From: Siminovitchia acidinfaciens
GTDB taxonomy: Bacteria > Bacillota > Bacilli > Bacillales > Bacillaceae_C
Assembly: GCF_003605385.1 (NCBI RefSeq)
Contig: NZ_QYTV02000002.1
Coordinates: 63,412 to 127,411, forward strand
Direction: 5' to 3'
DNA: 64,000 nt
Position 1 is the first letter of the stretch; the number at the start of each line of letters is the position of its first letter. A program made the position numbers and the translations under genes. Below the pieces are notes generated by a model that saw only the letters and a program-made list of their open reading frames with translations, was not told the DNA's origin and did no database searches. This document shows, piece by piece, positions 43,715-51,870 of the stretch.

Positions 43715-44380
43715 TTATTGATTTCCTTTTTTAACCCATTCCGCAACTTGAACTGTGCGTTTCGCTTGATGTTTGACAGCTGCTTGAACGTCTTCTATCA
43801 TTTTTCCATCCTGATCTACAGTTACACTTGTTCCATACGGATTTCCCCCCGCTCCAAATATAACTGGGTCTGTATAACCTGGAGTTGCGATAATGGCTCC
43901 CCAGTGCATCATTGAAGTATATAATGATAAGAGAGTAGCTTCCTGACCACCGTGTGGATTTTGCGCGGAGGTCATTGCACTTACAACTTTATTCACTGTT
44001 TTACCACTAGCCCAAAGCCCACCTTGAGTATCAAGGAATTGCTTCATTTGTGATGGCATGTTTCCAAATCGAGTTGGGACACTAAAGATGATTGCATCTG
44101 CCCATTCAATATCGTCCGATGTTACGACTGGAACGTCTTTCGTAGCATCGACAGTAGCTTTCCAAACTTCATTTCCCTCGATAACGGATTGTGGCGCCAA
44201 TTCTTGTACTTTTAAAATTTTCACTTCTGCACCAGTTTCTTTGGCTCCTTCTTCCGCCCATTTTGCTAATTGATAATTTGTTCCACCCATGCTGTAAAAA
44301 ACTACTGCTAACTTTACATTTGTCATTTTTTCTGGCTCCTTTATTGTTGAACTTCCAAATAATTTGGATAAAAAACTCAT
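43715..44380 (-). CDS. WrbA-type flavodoxin / NAD(P)H:quinone oxidoreductase
   Basis: 221-residue FMN protein. The flavodoxin core begins VKLAVVFYSMGGTNYQLAKW (the FMN phosphate loop), continues with PTRFGNMPSQMKQFLD and ends with the HWGAIIATPGYTDP segment. WrbA proteins reduce quinones by two electrons. A short N-terminal extension (MSFLSKLFGSS) is seen in other Bacillus members, as I recall. ATG at 44380 follows GGTGG by 8 bases. It is 60 bases downstream of the MhqO-like gene and probably in its operon. Confidence 0.88.
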   Translation of the reverse strand: MSFLSKLFGSSTIKEPEKMTNVKLAVVFYSMGGTNYQLAKWAEEGAKETGAEVKILKVQELAPQSVIEGNEVWKATVDATKDVPVVTSDDIEWADAIIFSVPTRFGNMPSQMKQFLDTQGGLWASGKTVNKVVSAMTSAQNPHGGQEATLLSLYTSMMHWGAIIATPGYTDPVIFGAGGNPYGTSVTVDQDGKMIEDVQAAVKHQAKRTVQVAEWVKKGNQ

Positions 44381-44440
44381 TTCACACACCACCTATTGTT
44401 TCTTTCTTATAAAGTTTGTATTCATTTCTTAGTAACGGTT

Positions 44441-45427
44441 TTAATCCTCATATTCTTTTATAAATTCTTTCGTACTTCTGACTGTGTCAATCGGACGAAC
44501 TAGTTTTTCAATCTCTTCACGTTGTGGTTCAAAAAATGGAGGCAATGATAATTTTTCTCCAAGCGTTTCATATGGTTCATCTCCCATAAAACCTGGTCCA
44601 TCTGTAGCAAATTCAAACAAAATCTGCGGTGCAACCCTCGAATATAATGATCCAAAGTAATAACGCTCCACATAACCTGAGTTTGATAAACCAAAGGATT
44701 GCAATCGTTTGGTCCATTCATCTAATACAGAACGGTCTTCAACACGAAATGCTGCATGATGCACCGTTCCAAAACCTTGGCGTGATCTGGGCAGAATCGC
44801 GTTGTATTCAACTATTACTTGAGCGCCATTTCCTCCCTCTCCAACTTCAAACAAATGAAATGAATCCTCTTCTGCTATTTCTTTGAATAATAGGACTTCC
44901 TCCATCATCTTCTTAAAATAATCAAAGTTAGAGACACGAACAAATATTGGCCCTAATCCAGTAATCGCATATTCTATAGGTATAGGGCCTTTTTGCCATG
45001 GTATCCCCGGAGCAACCCCTTTATTATTTTCATCAGAGATCAATTGATATTTTTGGTCATCAAAATCAACAAAGGAAAGTGTCTTTTTTCCAAATTGTTC
45101 TCTAATCCCTGTATGTTTAACCTTAAGACGGTTGAAACGTTTTACCCAATAATCCAAAGCTGCGTCGTTCGGTACACGGAATGATGTCTTCGAAATCTCA
45201 TCTGTACCATGAACCCCTTTTGGTATGCCAGGAAAATCAAAAAAGGTCATATCTGTTCCCGGATTGCCTTTATCATCGGCGAAAAATAAGTGATATGTTT
45301 GAATATCATCTTGGTTAACTGTTTTCTTTACTAAGCGCATTCCTAAAACATACGTAAAAAATTCATAGTTTTTTTCTGCACTGCTAGTTATAGCTGTTAC
45401 ATGATGTATCCCTTTTAATTCATTCAT
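44441..45427 (-). CDS. mhqO: MhqO-like ring-cleaving dioxygenase
   Basis: 328-residue VOC-superfamily extradiol dioxygenase resembling B. subtilis MhqO/MhqA. Likely iron ligands lie in GIHHVTAI near the start, VHHAAF in the second half and the QILFEFATD glutamate. Such enzymes cleave hydroquinones or catechols, removing toxic quinone forms. It sits downstream of the MhqP-like gene and an MhqR-like palindrome at 45524-45540, and upstream of WrbA, which fits the Mhq quinone regulon. Confidence 0.87.
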   Translation of the reverse strand: MNELKGIHHVTAITSSAEKNYEFFTYVLGMRLVKKTVNQDDIQTYHLFFADDKGNPGTDMTFFDFPGIPKGVHGTDEISKTSFRVPNDAALDYWVKRFNRLKVKHTGIREQFGKKTLSFVDFDDQKYQLISDENNKGVAPGIPWQKGPIPIEYAITGLGPIFVRVSNFDYFKKMMEEVLLFKEIAEEDSFHLFEVGEGGNGAQVIVEYNAILPRSRQGFGTVHHAAFRVEDRSVLDEWTKRLQSFGLSNSGYVERYYFGSLYSRVAPQILFEFATDGPGFMGDEPYETLGEKLSLPPFFEPQREEIEKLVRPIDTVRSTKEFIKEYED

Positions 45428-45523
45428 TGTTAAACCCTCCTTTATCCTTTGCAGAAATCTAATACTTTATTTTGTCCATAATATAGAATCTAAATTGTCA
45501 CAGGTTTATATTAAATCAAAGAG

Positions 45524-45540
45524 TCTCGAGTTCGAGATAT
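45524..45540 (-). promoter_or_regulatory. MhqR-like operator upstream of mhqO
   Basis: TCTCGAGTTCGAGA is an inverted repeat of 6+6 around GT, extended by TAT. It has the same arms as the palindrome upstream of the regulator gene and lies about 100 bases before the mhqO start. Confidence 0.65.
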
Positions 45541-45541
45541 A

Positions 45542-45937
45542 TTAGAATAAAAATGTGTCCAAAGCATATTGACCCGGACCTATTAGTGCTATACCAATAG
45601 CGACTACTAACAAAGTCAGATTATATTCGTATCCATTTGATGTTGCCCATAATCCATTCGAGCCATGCACCTTAACAATAGCCATTACCATGGTTCCTGC
45701 AATTATGACTCCTGCAAGTGGAGTTAGAAGCCCTAAAGCGAACAAAATTCCACCAATAAGCTCTGCTAATCCTGCTAAAAGGGCCAGAGATACTCCTGGT
45801 TTCATGCCAATTGATTCGAACCACCCTCCAGTACCTTTCAATCCATGACCACCAAACCATCCAAACAATTTTTGGGCACCGTGTCCTATAAATAAAATTC
45901 CAATAACCAATCGTATTAATAATAATCCTAAACTCAT
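45542..45937 (-). CDS. mhqP: MhqP-like DoxX membrane protein
   Basis: 131-residue DoxX-family protein with four membrane helices. The conserved start [20 protein letters not shown], the FGWFGGHG loop, and the helix-3 [12 protein letters not shown] region match the family. B. subtilis mhqP is in the quinone-responsive mhqNOP operon. A MhqR-like half-operator lies directly upstream at 45971-45990. Confidence 0.87.
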   Translation of the reverse strand: MSLGLLLIRLVIGILFIGHGAQKLFGWFGGHGLKGTGGWFESIGMKPGVSLALLAGLAELIGGILFALGLLTPLAGVIIAGTMVMAIVKVHGSNGLWATSNGYEYNLTLLVVAIGIALIGPGQYALDTFLF

Positions 45938-45970
45938 TATAATCTCCTTTTTGGATATAATCCATTAATA

Positions 45971-45990
45971 TATTATGAATTCGAGATAAT
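45971..45990 (-). promoter_or_regulatory. partial MhqR-like operator upstream of mhqP
   Basis: TATTATGAATTCGAGATAAT has an intact right arm, but the left arm lacks the three bases CTC that complete the palindrome upstream of the regulator. It may be a weaker or damaged site. Confidence 0.55.
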
Positions 45991-46005
45991 TAACCAAAAA
46001 AAAGG

Positions 46006-46449
46006 TTAGATTTGCTCAGCGTACATGCCTAACCTCTTTAATTGTCTAATTAACTGCTCTTTTTCCTCAACTTCCAATCCAGCAAAGATCTCTTGAAGGG
46101 CTTCTTTATGTTTTGGAAAGACTTCACTCATGAACTCCTGTCCTTTCTCGGTTATGACTGCATAAGTAACTCGACGATCTTTAGGACATGGTTTACGTAC
46201 AATTAGATTTTTCTTTTCTAATTTATCTACAACATAAGTTATACTGCTGCTTGCAAGCAGAATTTTTTCACCTATTTTTTGTATCGGTTGTTCCCCTTTA
46301 TGATAAAGTAACTCCAGGACTGCAAACTCTGTAGTGTTAAGTCCATAACTTTTTATATCTTCCTCAGCACGTTTCGTGATGGATTGCATTGCTCTCGTTA
46401 AAACAATAAATAGTTTTAATGATACATCCCGATCCTCAGCTAGCCCCAT
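46006..46449 (-). CDS. mhqR: MarR family regulator, MhqR-like
   Basis: 147-residue winged-helix repressor. The recognition helix region is LLASSSITYVVDKLEKKNLI and the wing has RKPCPKDRRVTYAVIT. It resembles B. subtilis MhqR, which is released by quinones to derepress the mhq genes. It lies upstream of mhqP-like and mhqO-like genes, and a perfect 22-base palindrome lies 15 bases before its start, suggesting autoregulation. ATG at 46449. Confidence 0.88.
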   Translation of the reverse strand: MGLAEDRDVSLKLFIVLTRAMQSITKRAEEDIKSYGLNTTEFAVLELLYHKGEQPIQKIGEKILLASSSITYVVDKLEKKNLIVRKPCPKDRRVTYAVITEKGQEFMSEVFPKHKEALQEIFAGLEVEEKEQLIRQLKRLGMYAEQI

Positions 46450-46463
46450 AGGAACTCACCTCC

Positions 46464-46485
46464 ATTATCTCGAATTCGAGATAAT
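46464..46485 (-). promoter_or_regulatory. MhqR-like operator, perfect 22-base palindrome
   Basis: ATTATCTCGAA is followed immediately by its reverse complement TTCGAGATAAT. Similar TATCTCGAATTCGAGATA sites are known for MhqR in B. subtilis, as I recall. It lies directly before the regulator gene. Confidence 0.8.
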
Positions 46486-46596
46486 TATATGATGAAATTT
46501 TATCGATGTCAACACTTTAATATAGGTCGTGATTCAAAACTGATATTTGTCGCTTTTGAAATGTTCGCGATGAATTCAAAATAGAAGGCTTCAATC

Positions 46597-46633
46597 AAAG
46601 AGCCCAATTCTGTAGCAAGAATTGGGCTCTTTC
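46597..46633. terminator. bidirectional terminator-like hairpin
   Basis: AAAGAGCCCAATTC and GAATTGGGCTCTTT form a 14-bp perfect stem around an 8-base loop. It lies between the mhqR promoter region and the Csp remnant. Confidence 0.75.
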
Positions 46634-46689
46634 TATTGTGTTAATGGTATTAATGAGGAAGCTTTTTAAGAAAAGCGAACCATATCGAG

Positions 46690-46838
46690 TCCAGAAGTCC
46701 TTTCGCAATGCAAATTTGCGAATTATGTGCAGTGGTTTGTGAAGCTTGAGGAGACAATGTAATAAAGACCACGATATCTGTCGAAAATGTACGGAGACTG
46801 CTTTAACTGTGCAGAAATATGCAGGAAAACAGCTGAAC
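46690..46838 (+). pseudogene. decayed Csp-type four-helix copper-binding protein
   Basis: Plus-strand frames give QICELCAVVCEA, then DHDICRKCTETA, then CFNCAEICRKTAEQ. The CxxC plus CxxxC spacing is that of the Csp/DUF326 four-helix bundle copper-storage proteins (usual ends QICELCAxVCEACG and HCxxCAEACxxCAEAC). A stop and at least one frameshift separate the pieces, and the N-terminal half is missing. Confidence 0.7.
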
Positions 46839-46876
46839 AAAAAAATTCCCTATTGCGATGCAAAGGGAATTTTTAT
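46838..46876. terminator. bidirectional terminator of Csp remnant and CcdA-like gene
   Basis: AAAAATTCCCT and AGGGAATTTTT form an 11-bp stem around a 12-base loop. It lies 28 bases past the stop of the CcdA-like gene at 46904 and just after the Csp remnant. Confidence 0.8.
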
Positions 46877-46903
46877 TTAGTATATAGTGATTGTTTGGCT
46901 TTT

Positions 46904-47632
46904 CTAAACCCAATAAGTAACGGTATCCAATATCCCTATCAAAATAAGAGCTGCTCCGGCAATTCGTTGGACCACATTCCCTACTTTTCTACTTCTTTTC
47001 ATTAGGGAACCACTTAATCCTAAATATGAAATCATTCCGATAACAACCAGTACAGGTATAGAAGTTCCAATTCCAAAAACAGTGGGGAGAATCAAACCGT
47101 AAGAAGAGGTCAAAACAACCGGCATTAGTGTAACGAAAAATATGACAAACATGGTTGGGCAAAATGCAATGGAGAAACTTGCGCCCATTAAGAAAGACCC
47201 CGTTTTTCCGCTGCGCAGTTTCATTGGTATTTTACTTGTCATTTTATTGATTAAATTTAGTTTTATCCACCCAAGTAAAAAGATTCCTATAAAAATAAGA
47301 ATGGGGCCAATCGCTTTACGGAATACAGGAAATAGGACAATGATTTTCTCTTCAAAGCTTCGTCCAGCCAACCAGACAAGGAGGCCCAAACCGCTAAATA
47401 CTACAATCTTGCCAAGGACAAAGAAAAGCACATCGACCCAGTACTGGGAATTTTGCAGGCTCCTATTCCCATAAAGTGTAATTGCGCTTATATTTCCTGT
47501 TAACTGGCAAGGTGCCAGTGCACCTATTAACCCTAGTAAAAAAGCAACAACTATAGGTGCCTCTGTCCCATGATACAGTGACATAAATGGGTCACTTAAA
47601 AATTGACTTATTTTGCTGATCTCTTGATACAT
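46904..47632 (-). CDS. CcdA/DsbD-like thiol transport membrane protein
   Basis: 242-residue protein with about six helices. Two cysteines in proline motifs, APCQLTGNIS in helix 1 and FCPTMF in helix 4, are the redox pair of CcdA/DsbD-type transporters that move electrons across the membrane. It could also be read as a TauE/SafE-like exporter, but the paired APC and FCP cysteines favour CcdA. The thioredoxin-like ResA gene lies 39 bases upstream in the same direction, its likely redox partner. Confidence 0.8.
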   Translation of the reverse strand: MYQEISKISQFLSDPFMSLYHGTEAPIVVAFLLGLIGALAPCQLTGNISAITLYGNRSLQNSQYWVDVLFFVLGKIVVFSGLGLLVWLAGRSFEEKIIVLFPVFRKAIGPILIFIGIFLLGWIKLNLINKMTSKIPMKLRSGKTGSFLMGASFSIAFCPTMFVIFFVTLMPVVLTSSYGLILPTVFGIGTSIPVLVVIGMISYLGLSGSLMKRSRKVGNVVQRIAGAALILIGILDTVTYWV

Positions 47633-47671
47633 ATCATCGACCTCATTTTAATCTTACCACTTTATAGTTTC

Positions 47672-48202
47672 TTAATGAGGCTGGATGCTCTCCATCATTC
47701 CTTTAATTTTTGCTTCTGGAAGTTCCCCTGATTCTATTGCCGTTATTATACCTTCTGAATTAATCAGTATTGTAGTGGGTAGAGGTGTGATTTTGTACAG
47801 ATTGAGAACTTCTTTATTCGTATCTTTCAAAATCGGAAAGTTTAAACCGTGTTTTTGAACAAATTTATTTATGGCGAATTCTGGCTCCCCTACGTTAACA
47901 GCCAATATCTCCACCCCTTGATCTTTGAACACTTGATATTGATTTTCCATATAAGGCATCTCTCTTTCACACGGCTTGCACCATGTTCCCCAAAAGTTCA
48001 AAAACACACCTTCTCCTTCATAGTCAGACAATTTATGTGTATTACCATTCATATCAGATAGAATGAAATCCGGTGCTTTATCCCCGATAGCCAGTTGCCC
48101 TCTGGCTTCCTTGGTAAAATTGTTATATAGGGTGTAGACGATAGCAGTCACCATAATGGCTAGTATCACACTTCGCATAATCAGTCGTTTCTTTTTCTTC
48201 AT
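47672..48202 (-). CDS. resA: ResA-like thiol-disulfide oxidoreductase
   Basis: 176-residue membrane-anchored thioredoxin-fold protein facing outward. It has an N-terminal helix, the active site WCKPC (Cys75, Cys78), and the cis-proline segment PLPTTIL. ResA reduces apocytochrome c haem-binding cysteines. ATG at 48202 lies 12 bases after GGAGG. It is the first gene of the pair with the CcdA-like gene. With no cytochrome genes nearby it may be a ResA paralogue with another target. Confidence 0.88.
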   Translation of the reverse strand: MKKKKRLIMRSVILAIMVTAIVYTLYNNFTKEARGQLAIGDKAPDFILSDMNGNTHKLSDYEGEGVFLNFWGTWCKPCEREMPYMENQYQVFKDQGVEILAVNVGEPEFAINKFVQKHGLNFPILKDTNKEVLNLYKITPLPTTILINSEGIITAIESGELPEAKIKGMMESIQPH

Positions 48203-48540
48203 TTTTTACCTCCTATATATGTAAAAAACAGTTATTAAAATCCAATAAAACTTGTCCCTACCAAGATTGATGAACATACGCACTATTTAAGATAAGACAC
48301 GAATGTGAAGAAACTATGAAGTTATCTTGAAAACTTATAAATGTCATCATTTAGTTGGAAGTTATAAAAATAGCATTCTTTAAAGGCTTGAAATGAGTTT
48401 AAATTAACAAAGGATTAACTAAAAAAATACAAATATAAAAAGCTAAAAAGAGTCCTTCTCTTTGGGCCTCTATTCTATTATCACCAAAAAACTAACCACG
48501 AGCATGACCACTATTTACCTTCTCTAAAACAGTATTGGTT
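48203..48540. other. intergenic region upstream of resA-like gene
   Basis: About 340 bases of AT-rich sequence. No ORF, operator or hairpin was recognised apart from weak A-rich stretches. Confidence 0.35.
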
Positions 48541-48544
48541 TAAG

Positions 48545-48940
48545 CAGTACATTGCCGAAAGACTGTCTGGAATTGATGCTGGGCTGAAACTCTGTAATTT
48601 AAGTCTGTTTTTTAAAAAAGAGTTAAATTAGACAACAAAAAAACAGCTCCCAATGGAAGCTGATCTGCTTACAATATGTACAAGCCGCCTCTGCCGTATA
48701 GAAATATAAGAAAGTTTTAAACCACCACTCCGCAAAGTGGGTGTTCGCAGAAACGTTCCTGCATGTCCTCCATGTCATCTAGACAGAGGTTTGTCATTCC
48801 GGTTTCCTTTAAAACTCCCTATTCCAGCTTAAAGGTTAAAACTTTATTATGAATACGAACAACGCAGCTTATGTGATTATTTTACCCTAGATTTACTTAT
48901 AGTTCAATGGAAATTGTTGTCGATGCATTTTAGTTGTTAA
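48545..48940 (-). repeat. duplicated module, copy A
   Basis: About 330-390 bases similar to 50600-50965. From CATTGCCG...AGACTGTC (48550) to the CGAACAACG stretch (about 48862), the copies share long near-identical blocks, for example around 48711-48798 and 50757-50845. The module holds the last 14 codons of a lost gene (VVRIHNKVLTFKLE), then a 26-codon ORF and a terminator-like hairpin (CAGCTTCC/GGGAGCTG, about 48648-48667) followed by TTTTTTTG on the minus strand. Confidence 0.8.
48717..48797 (-). CDS. 26-aa Cys-containing ORF of module A
   Basis: ATG at 48797 lies 7-8 bases after AAAGGA. The peptide begins MTNLCLDDMEDMQERFCEHP and ends LCGVVV, with cysteines at 5, 17 and 22. It is conserved in the second copy with one E-to-G change. 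A possible promoter lies upstream (TTGAAC, 17 bases, TAAAAT, near 48880-48908), but the matching part of copy B reads as coding sequence, so this may be chance. Unknown function; it may also be part of a decayed gene. Confidence 0.35.
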   Translation of the reverse strand: MTNLCLDDMEDMQERFCEHPLCGVVV

Positions 48941-49097
48941 TTTCCTCTTATTTTAGGCGATATTTTGCATAGCCAAAAATCGAGTTCAAAAATGGTTATT
49001 TCTTTTAGTTACACACCCACTCTTGGTGCGTCCTTTGCAATTAAACAAATTTCAATGATATTAAAAATATTATTTACTGAAAGACGGAGGTTTGCAA

Positions 49098-49241
49098 ATG
49101 GATCAATTAGTTCTACTTCCTGCTAGATCTTCAAAATGGAAGACATGTGCGGGCCGAAATGAAAAATGGACTCTGTCTTCTCTGTCTCCCCCGCAAAAGT
49201 TTTTTTCTTCCTTTGAACCAAATCTTTGCTTCTTAAATTGA
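49098..49241 (+). CDS. possible 47-aa small protein
   Basis: GGAGG lies 7 bases before ATG at 49098. The peptide starts MDQLVLLPARSSKWKTCAGR and has no domain or hydrophobic helix that I recognise. An overlapping minus-strand frame at 49123-49389 lacks a ribosome site. It may be the truncated start of a lost gene. Confidence 0.3.
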   Translation: MDQLVLLPARSSKWKTCAGRNEKWTLSSLSPPQKFFSSFEPNLCFLN

Positions 49242-49428
49242 TTGGATGGAATATTAAAAACAAAATGATAATATGGTTCCACCCACTATTAATAAATTTC
49301 AAAACAATCGTTTTCACTTGAAATTGAAAGCAATTTCGACTTTTACCCCGGAGAAAACAACATAATTGTTTTGTATAAAATTCATTCATTCTACCCCAGA
49401 TTTCATCTAGCTCCCTTCATTTTTATAC

Positions 49429-49462
49429 TTGACAGATAATTCTATTCAAGTTAAGGTATAGT
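49429..49462 (+). promoter_or_regulatory. probable promoter of SAM riboswitch transcript
   Basis: TTGACA at 49429-49434 is followed by TATAGT at 49457-49462, but the gap of 22 bases is long; TAAGGT at 17 bases is a poor alternative. The -35 and position suit the riboswitch that follows. Confidence 0.45.
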
Positions 49463-49487
49463 TATTCAATGACAATTAAATATTTTT

Positions 49488-49605
49488 CCTTATCAAGAGT
49501 CAGGGGAGGAATCTGGTCCGGCGATCCTGCGGCAACCATTACTTAAAATAAGTAAAAAGGTGCTAATTCCAGCAAGCGAGTCAGCTTGAAAGATGAGGAA
49601 GAGTG
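49488..49605 (+). ncRNA. SAM-I (S-box) riboswitch
   Basis: The aptamer starts CTTATCAAGAGTCAGGGGAG and has the conserved GGCAACC loop, the P3 hairpin ACTTA...TAAGT, AAAGGTGCTAATTCC and the closing AAAGATGAGGAAG. The layout is that of the S-box in methionine and cysteine genes. S-adenosylmethionine binding would favour the terminator that follows. The downstream gene is a CMD protein, not a methionine gene. Confidence 0.92.
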
Positions 49606-49609
49606 TAGA

Positions 49610-49648
49610 TAAAAAACCCTCTTCCTTTTTGGAAGGGGGTTTTTTTGT
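49610..49648 (+). terminator. SAM riboswitch expression-platform terminator
   Basis: AAAAAACCCTCTTCC and GGAAGGGGGTTTTTTT form a long stem around TTTTT, followed by the T-run. It directly follows the S-box, as in transcription-control riboswitches. Confidence 0.88.
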
Positions 49649-49740
49649 AAAAGAAAAAGTCGCGACGAATCTTTACACCTTTAATTTAAGTTTTCAGATC
49701 TGATAAGTGCAAATTATATAACATACTGGAGGAATATAAA

Positions 49741-50409
49741 ATGACAACTAAAACAACTGAATTGGGACTTTACAGAAAATCAAACTTAAACAAATTAGGA
49801 GAATTGGCTGACTATGCTCCAGAAGCCTTTACATCGTTTATTGACTTTAACAATAAGGCACTAGCGGAAGGTAAGTTATCTGTAAAATTAAAAGAATTGA
49901 TCGCCGTGGCTGTCGCCCATGTTACTGGATGTGCGTATTGCATTGAAATTCATGTGAATGATGTAAAAAAAGCTGGAGCTAGTAAAGAAGAAGTAGCTGA
50001 GGCAATCTTTGTTGCAACTGCGTTAAAAGCTGGCTCTGCACTTGCTCACGGGGTTAATGCACTGAATGCATTCGATGGAGAGGGAGATCAAGAACTATAT
50101 AAAGCTTCTTATTTCAATCGGATTAAAGAGTTTGCTAATTTAAGCGGTGATAATTTTTCATCATTTATCGACTTTGATCAAAAAGCATTAAAAGCCGGAG
50201 AGTTGACTGTAAAAGAAAAAGAATTAATCGCTGTTGCTGTCGCACATGTCACAGGTTGCCCATATTGCATTGATTTACATATTGGTGCAGCGAAAAAAGC
50301 TGGAGCAAGCTTGGAAGATGTATCGGAAGCAATTTTTGTTGCTGTAGCATTAAAAGCTGGTTCTGCCCTTGCTCACGGTGTCAATGCATTAAATGCTTAT
50401 GAAAAGTAA
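49741..50409 (+). CDS. tandem carboxymuconolactone decarboxylase (CMD/AhpD-like) protein
   Basis: 222-residue protein made of two homologous halves of about 108 residues. Each has the AhpD-type redox motif: ELIAVAVAHVTGCAYCIEIH (Cys64, Cys67, His71) and ELIAVAVAHVTGCPYCIDLH (Cys173, Cys176, His180). Both halves end ALAHGVNALNA. Such proteins act as peroxidase partners or uncharacterised thiol enzymes. ATG at 49741 follows GGAGG. It is directly under a SAM riboswitch, suggesting a role in sulfur metabolism or sulfur-linked redox chemistry. Confidence 0.9.
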   Translation: MTTKTTELGLYRKSNLNKLGELADYAPEAFTSFIDFNNKALAEGKLSVKLKELIAVAVAHVTGCAYCIEIHVNDVKKAGASKEEVAEAIFVATALKAGSALAHGVNALNAFDGEGDQELYKASYFNRIKEFANLSGDNFSSFIDFDQKALKAGELTVKEKELIAVAVAHVTGCPYCIDLHIGAAKKAGASLEDVSEAIFVAVALKAGSALAHGVNALNAYEK

Positions 50410-50438
50410 TAAATAATACCTAACGAAGGAGCTTAACA

Positions 50439-50475
50439 AAACGCTATGCCTCATAAAGAGGTGTAGCGTTTTAAG
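50439..50475 (+). terminator. terminator after CMD gene
   Basis: AACGCTATGCCTC and GAGGTGTAGCGTT pair with one wobble or mismatch around ATAAA, followed by TTAAGTT. It lies 30 bases past the stop. Confidence 0.75.
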
Positions 50476-50599
50476 TTATAAAAATTTACTCAGTGAGTTA
50501 ACTTTAGAGCCTAGAGTTTTAAAGGCTTTAAAGTATAGAGGAAACATTAGACACTTTCCCCTATCTGTTCACCTTGATTGCCTTACTATAGCAGTATTG

Positions 50600-50965
50600 G
50601 ATGGGCCGGCCATTGCCGTAAGACTGTCCGTCAGATGCTAGACTAATACATAGTAGCTTTAAAAAGATTTAAATATAGACATCAATAAAACAGCACCCAA
50701 AGGAAGCTGATTTGTTTTCATTATGTACAAGCCGCTTCTGCCGTATAGAATCTAAGAAAGTTTTAAACCACCACTCCGCAAAGTGGGTGTTCGCAGAAAC
50801 GTTCCTGCATGTCCCCCATGTCATCTAGACAGAGGTTTGTCATTCATGTTTCTTTAAAACTCCCTATTCAAGCTTAATGGTTAAAACTTTATTATGAATA
50901 CGAACAACGTAGTTTTGCTTATTGTTGGGAATTGTTCCAAATGCATCTTTTAGTTGTAGTATTGT
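50600..50965 (-). repeat. duplicated module, copy B
   Basis: Counterpart of the module at 48545-48940, in the same direction about 2.05 kb away. It flanks the SAM riboswitch-CMD gene on the other side. In this copy the 26-codon ORF is preserved. The putative upstream promoter of copy A is replaced by sequence that reads as the coding end of the pseudogene at 50864-51106, and the terminator-like stem has two mismatches. Confidence 0.8.
50763..50843 (-). CDS. 26-aa Cys-containing ORF of module B
   Basis: Same length and nearly the same peptide as the ORF at 48717-48797: it begins MTNLCLDDMGDMQERFCEHP and ends LCGVVV. The ribosome site is weaker (AAAGAAAC), and an out-of-frame ATG overlaps the start. 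It may be untranslated. Confidence 0.3.
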   Translation of the reverse strand: MTNLCLDDMGDMQERFCEHPLCGVVV

Positions 50966-51106
50966 ACTTGGAGGAACTAACTTAGAACCAATGATTAAAT
51001 CATTTTTAACCTTCCACCAATCGGGGCTCAGTTAAACATTATTTCATCCCACTTCTCCTATTACTTTATAGGCTCTATCATAAATTGACAGCACCCATCG
51101 CAACAT
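50864..51106 (-). pseudogene. decayed 80-codon gene with two in-frame stops
   Basis: From ATG at 51106 the frame reads MLRWVLSIYDRAYKVIGEVG, stop, NNV, stop, then LSPDWWKVKNDLIIGSKLVP and an end in YVVRIHNKVLTIKLE. It is clearly protein-like. Its last 14 codons recur in module A (VVRIHNKVLTFKLE), showing that the duplicated module began as the 3' end of this gene. The family is not recognised. Confidence 0.55.
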
Positions 51107-51243
51107 ATTTCATGTTTCTTCTAATATGATCTTCCCTCTCCCTAAAATATTTTCTAACAGGTGGCCACGTTGATGATTTCACTTAATAGAACGCATGTGC
51201 AACAATAGTACAAGGGGAATATTAAGAATGCGGAGGTCATACG

Positions 51244-51870
51244 ATGAATATTTTATTATTGGGGGCTACGGGCAGAGTTGGAAGTGTGCTGTTGGCAAAA
51301 GCCCTGAGAGACGGACATCAAGTGGTGGCACTCGTCCGGACGCCTGGTAGAATTACAGTCACAAGCCCTAATCTGCAAATTATCCATGGAGACGTGCTCG
51401 ATGAAGCGGCACTGGAAGAAGCGATGACGAGGCTGCCCATTGAAGCGGTTGTGAGTGGATTAAACACCGATAAAAATAATACATTGTCCAGGAGCACTAC
51501 CTTACTCATTCATTTGATGAAAAAACACCATGTAAACAGACTGATTGCCATAGGTACGGCAGGTATATTGGACAGCAGAGTGAACCCAAAGTTGTACCGT
51601 TTTCAATCAAGTGAATCCAAGCGGAAGACAACCACTGCAGCGGAAGACCATTTAGCAGCTTATCACCAGATGCAGAAGTCTGCGCTGGATTGGACGCTCG
51701 TTTGTCCGACCTACTTGCCGGAAGGAGAAGAAACGGGACAATATCGGGTGGAAGTGGATATGCTGCCTGCAGACGGAAAACAGATATCCGTTCAAGACAC
51801 CGCGGCCTTTGCCTATGCCCAGCTCCATGACAGCACATTTATTGGCAAACGGGTAGGAATTTCGTATTAA
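51244..51870 (+). CDS. NAD(P)H-binding SDR-like protein
   Basis: 208-residue atypical SDR of the NAD(P)H-binding (NmrA/flavin-reductase-like) type. The Rossmann motif is LLLGATGRVGSVLL at residues 4-17, and TLVCPTYLPEGE holds the usual substrate-side loop. ATG at 51244 follows GGAGG. Base composition looks higher in GC than the neighbours (runs such as GCGGCACTGGAAGAAGCG), as does the helicase remnant after it, so it may have been acquired by transfer. Confidence 0.82.
   Translation: MNILLLGATGRVGSVLLAKALRDGHQVVALVRTPGRITVTSPNLQIIHGDVLDEAALEEAMTRLPIEAVVSGLNTDKNNTLSRSTTLLIHLMKKHHVNRLIAIGTAGILDSRVNPKLYRFQSSESKRKTTTAAEDHLAAYHQMQKSALDWTLVCPTYLPEGEETGQYRVEVDMLPADGKQISVQDTAAFAYAQLHDSTFIGKRVGISY

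Noticed and set aside
49123-49389. 88-codon minus-strand frame opposite the small ORF at 49098
   Set aside because: No ribosome site and no protein-like features; the overlapping plus-strand ORF has a better start signal.
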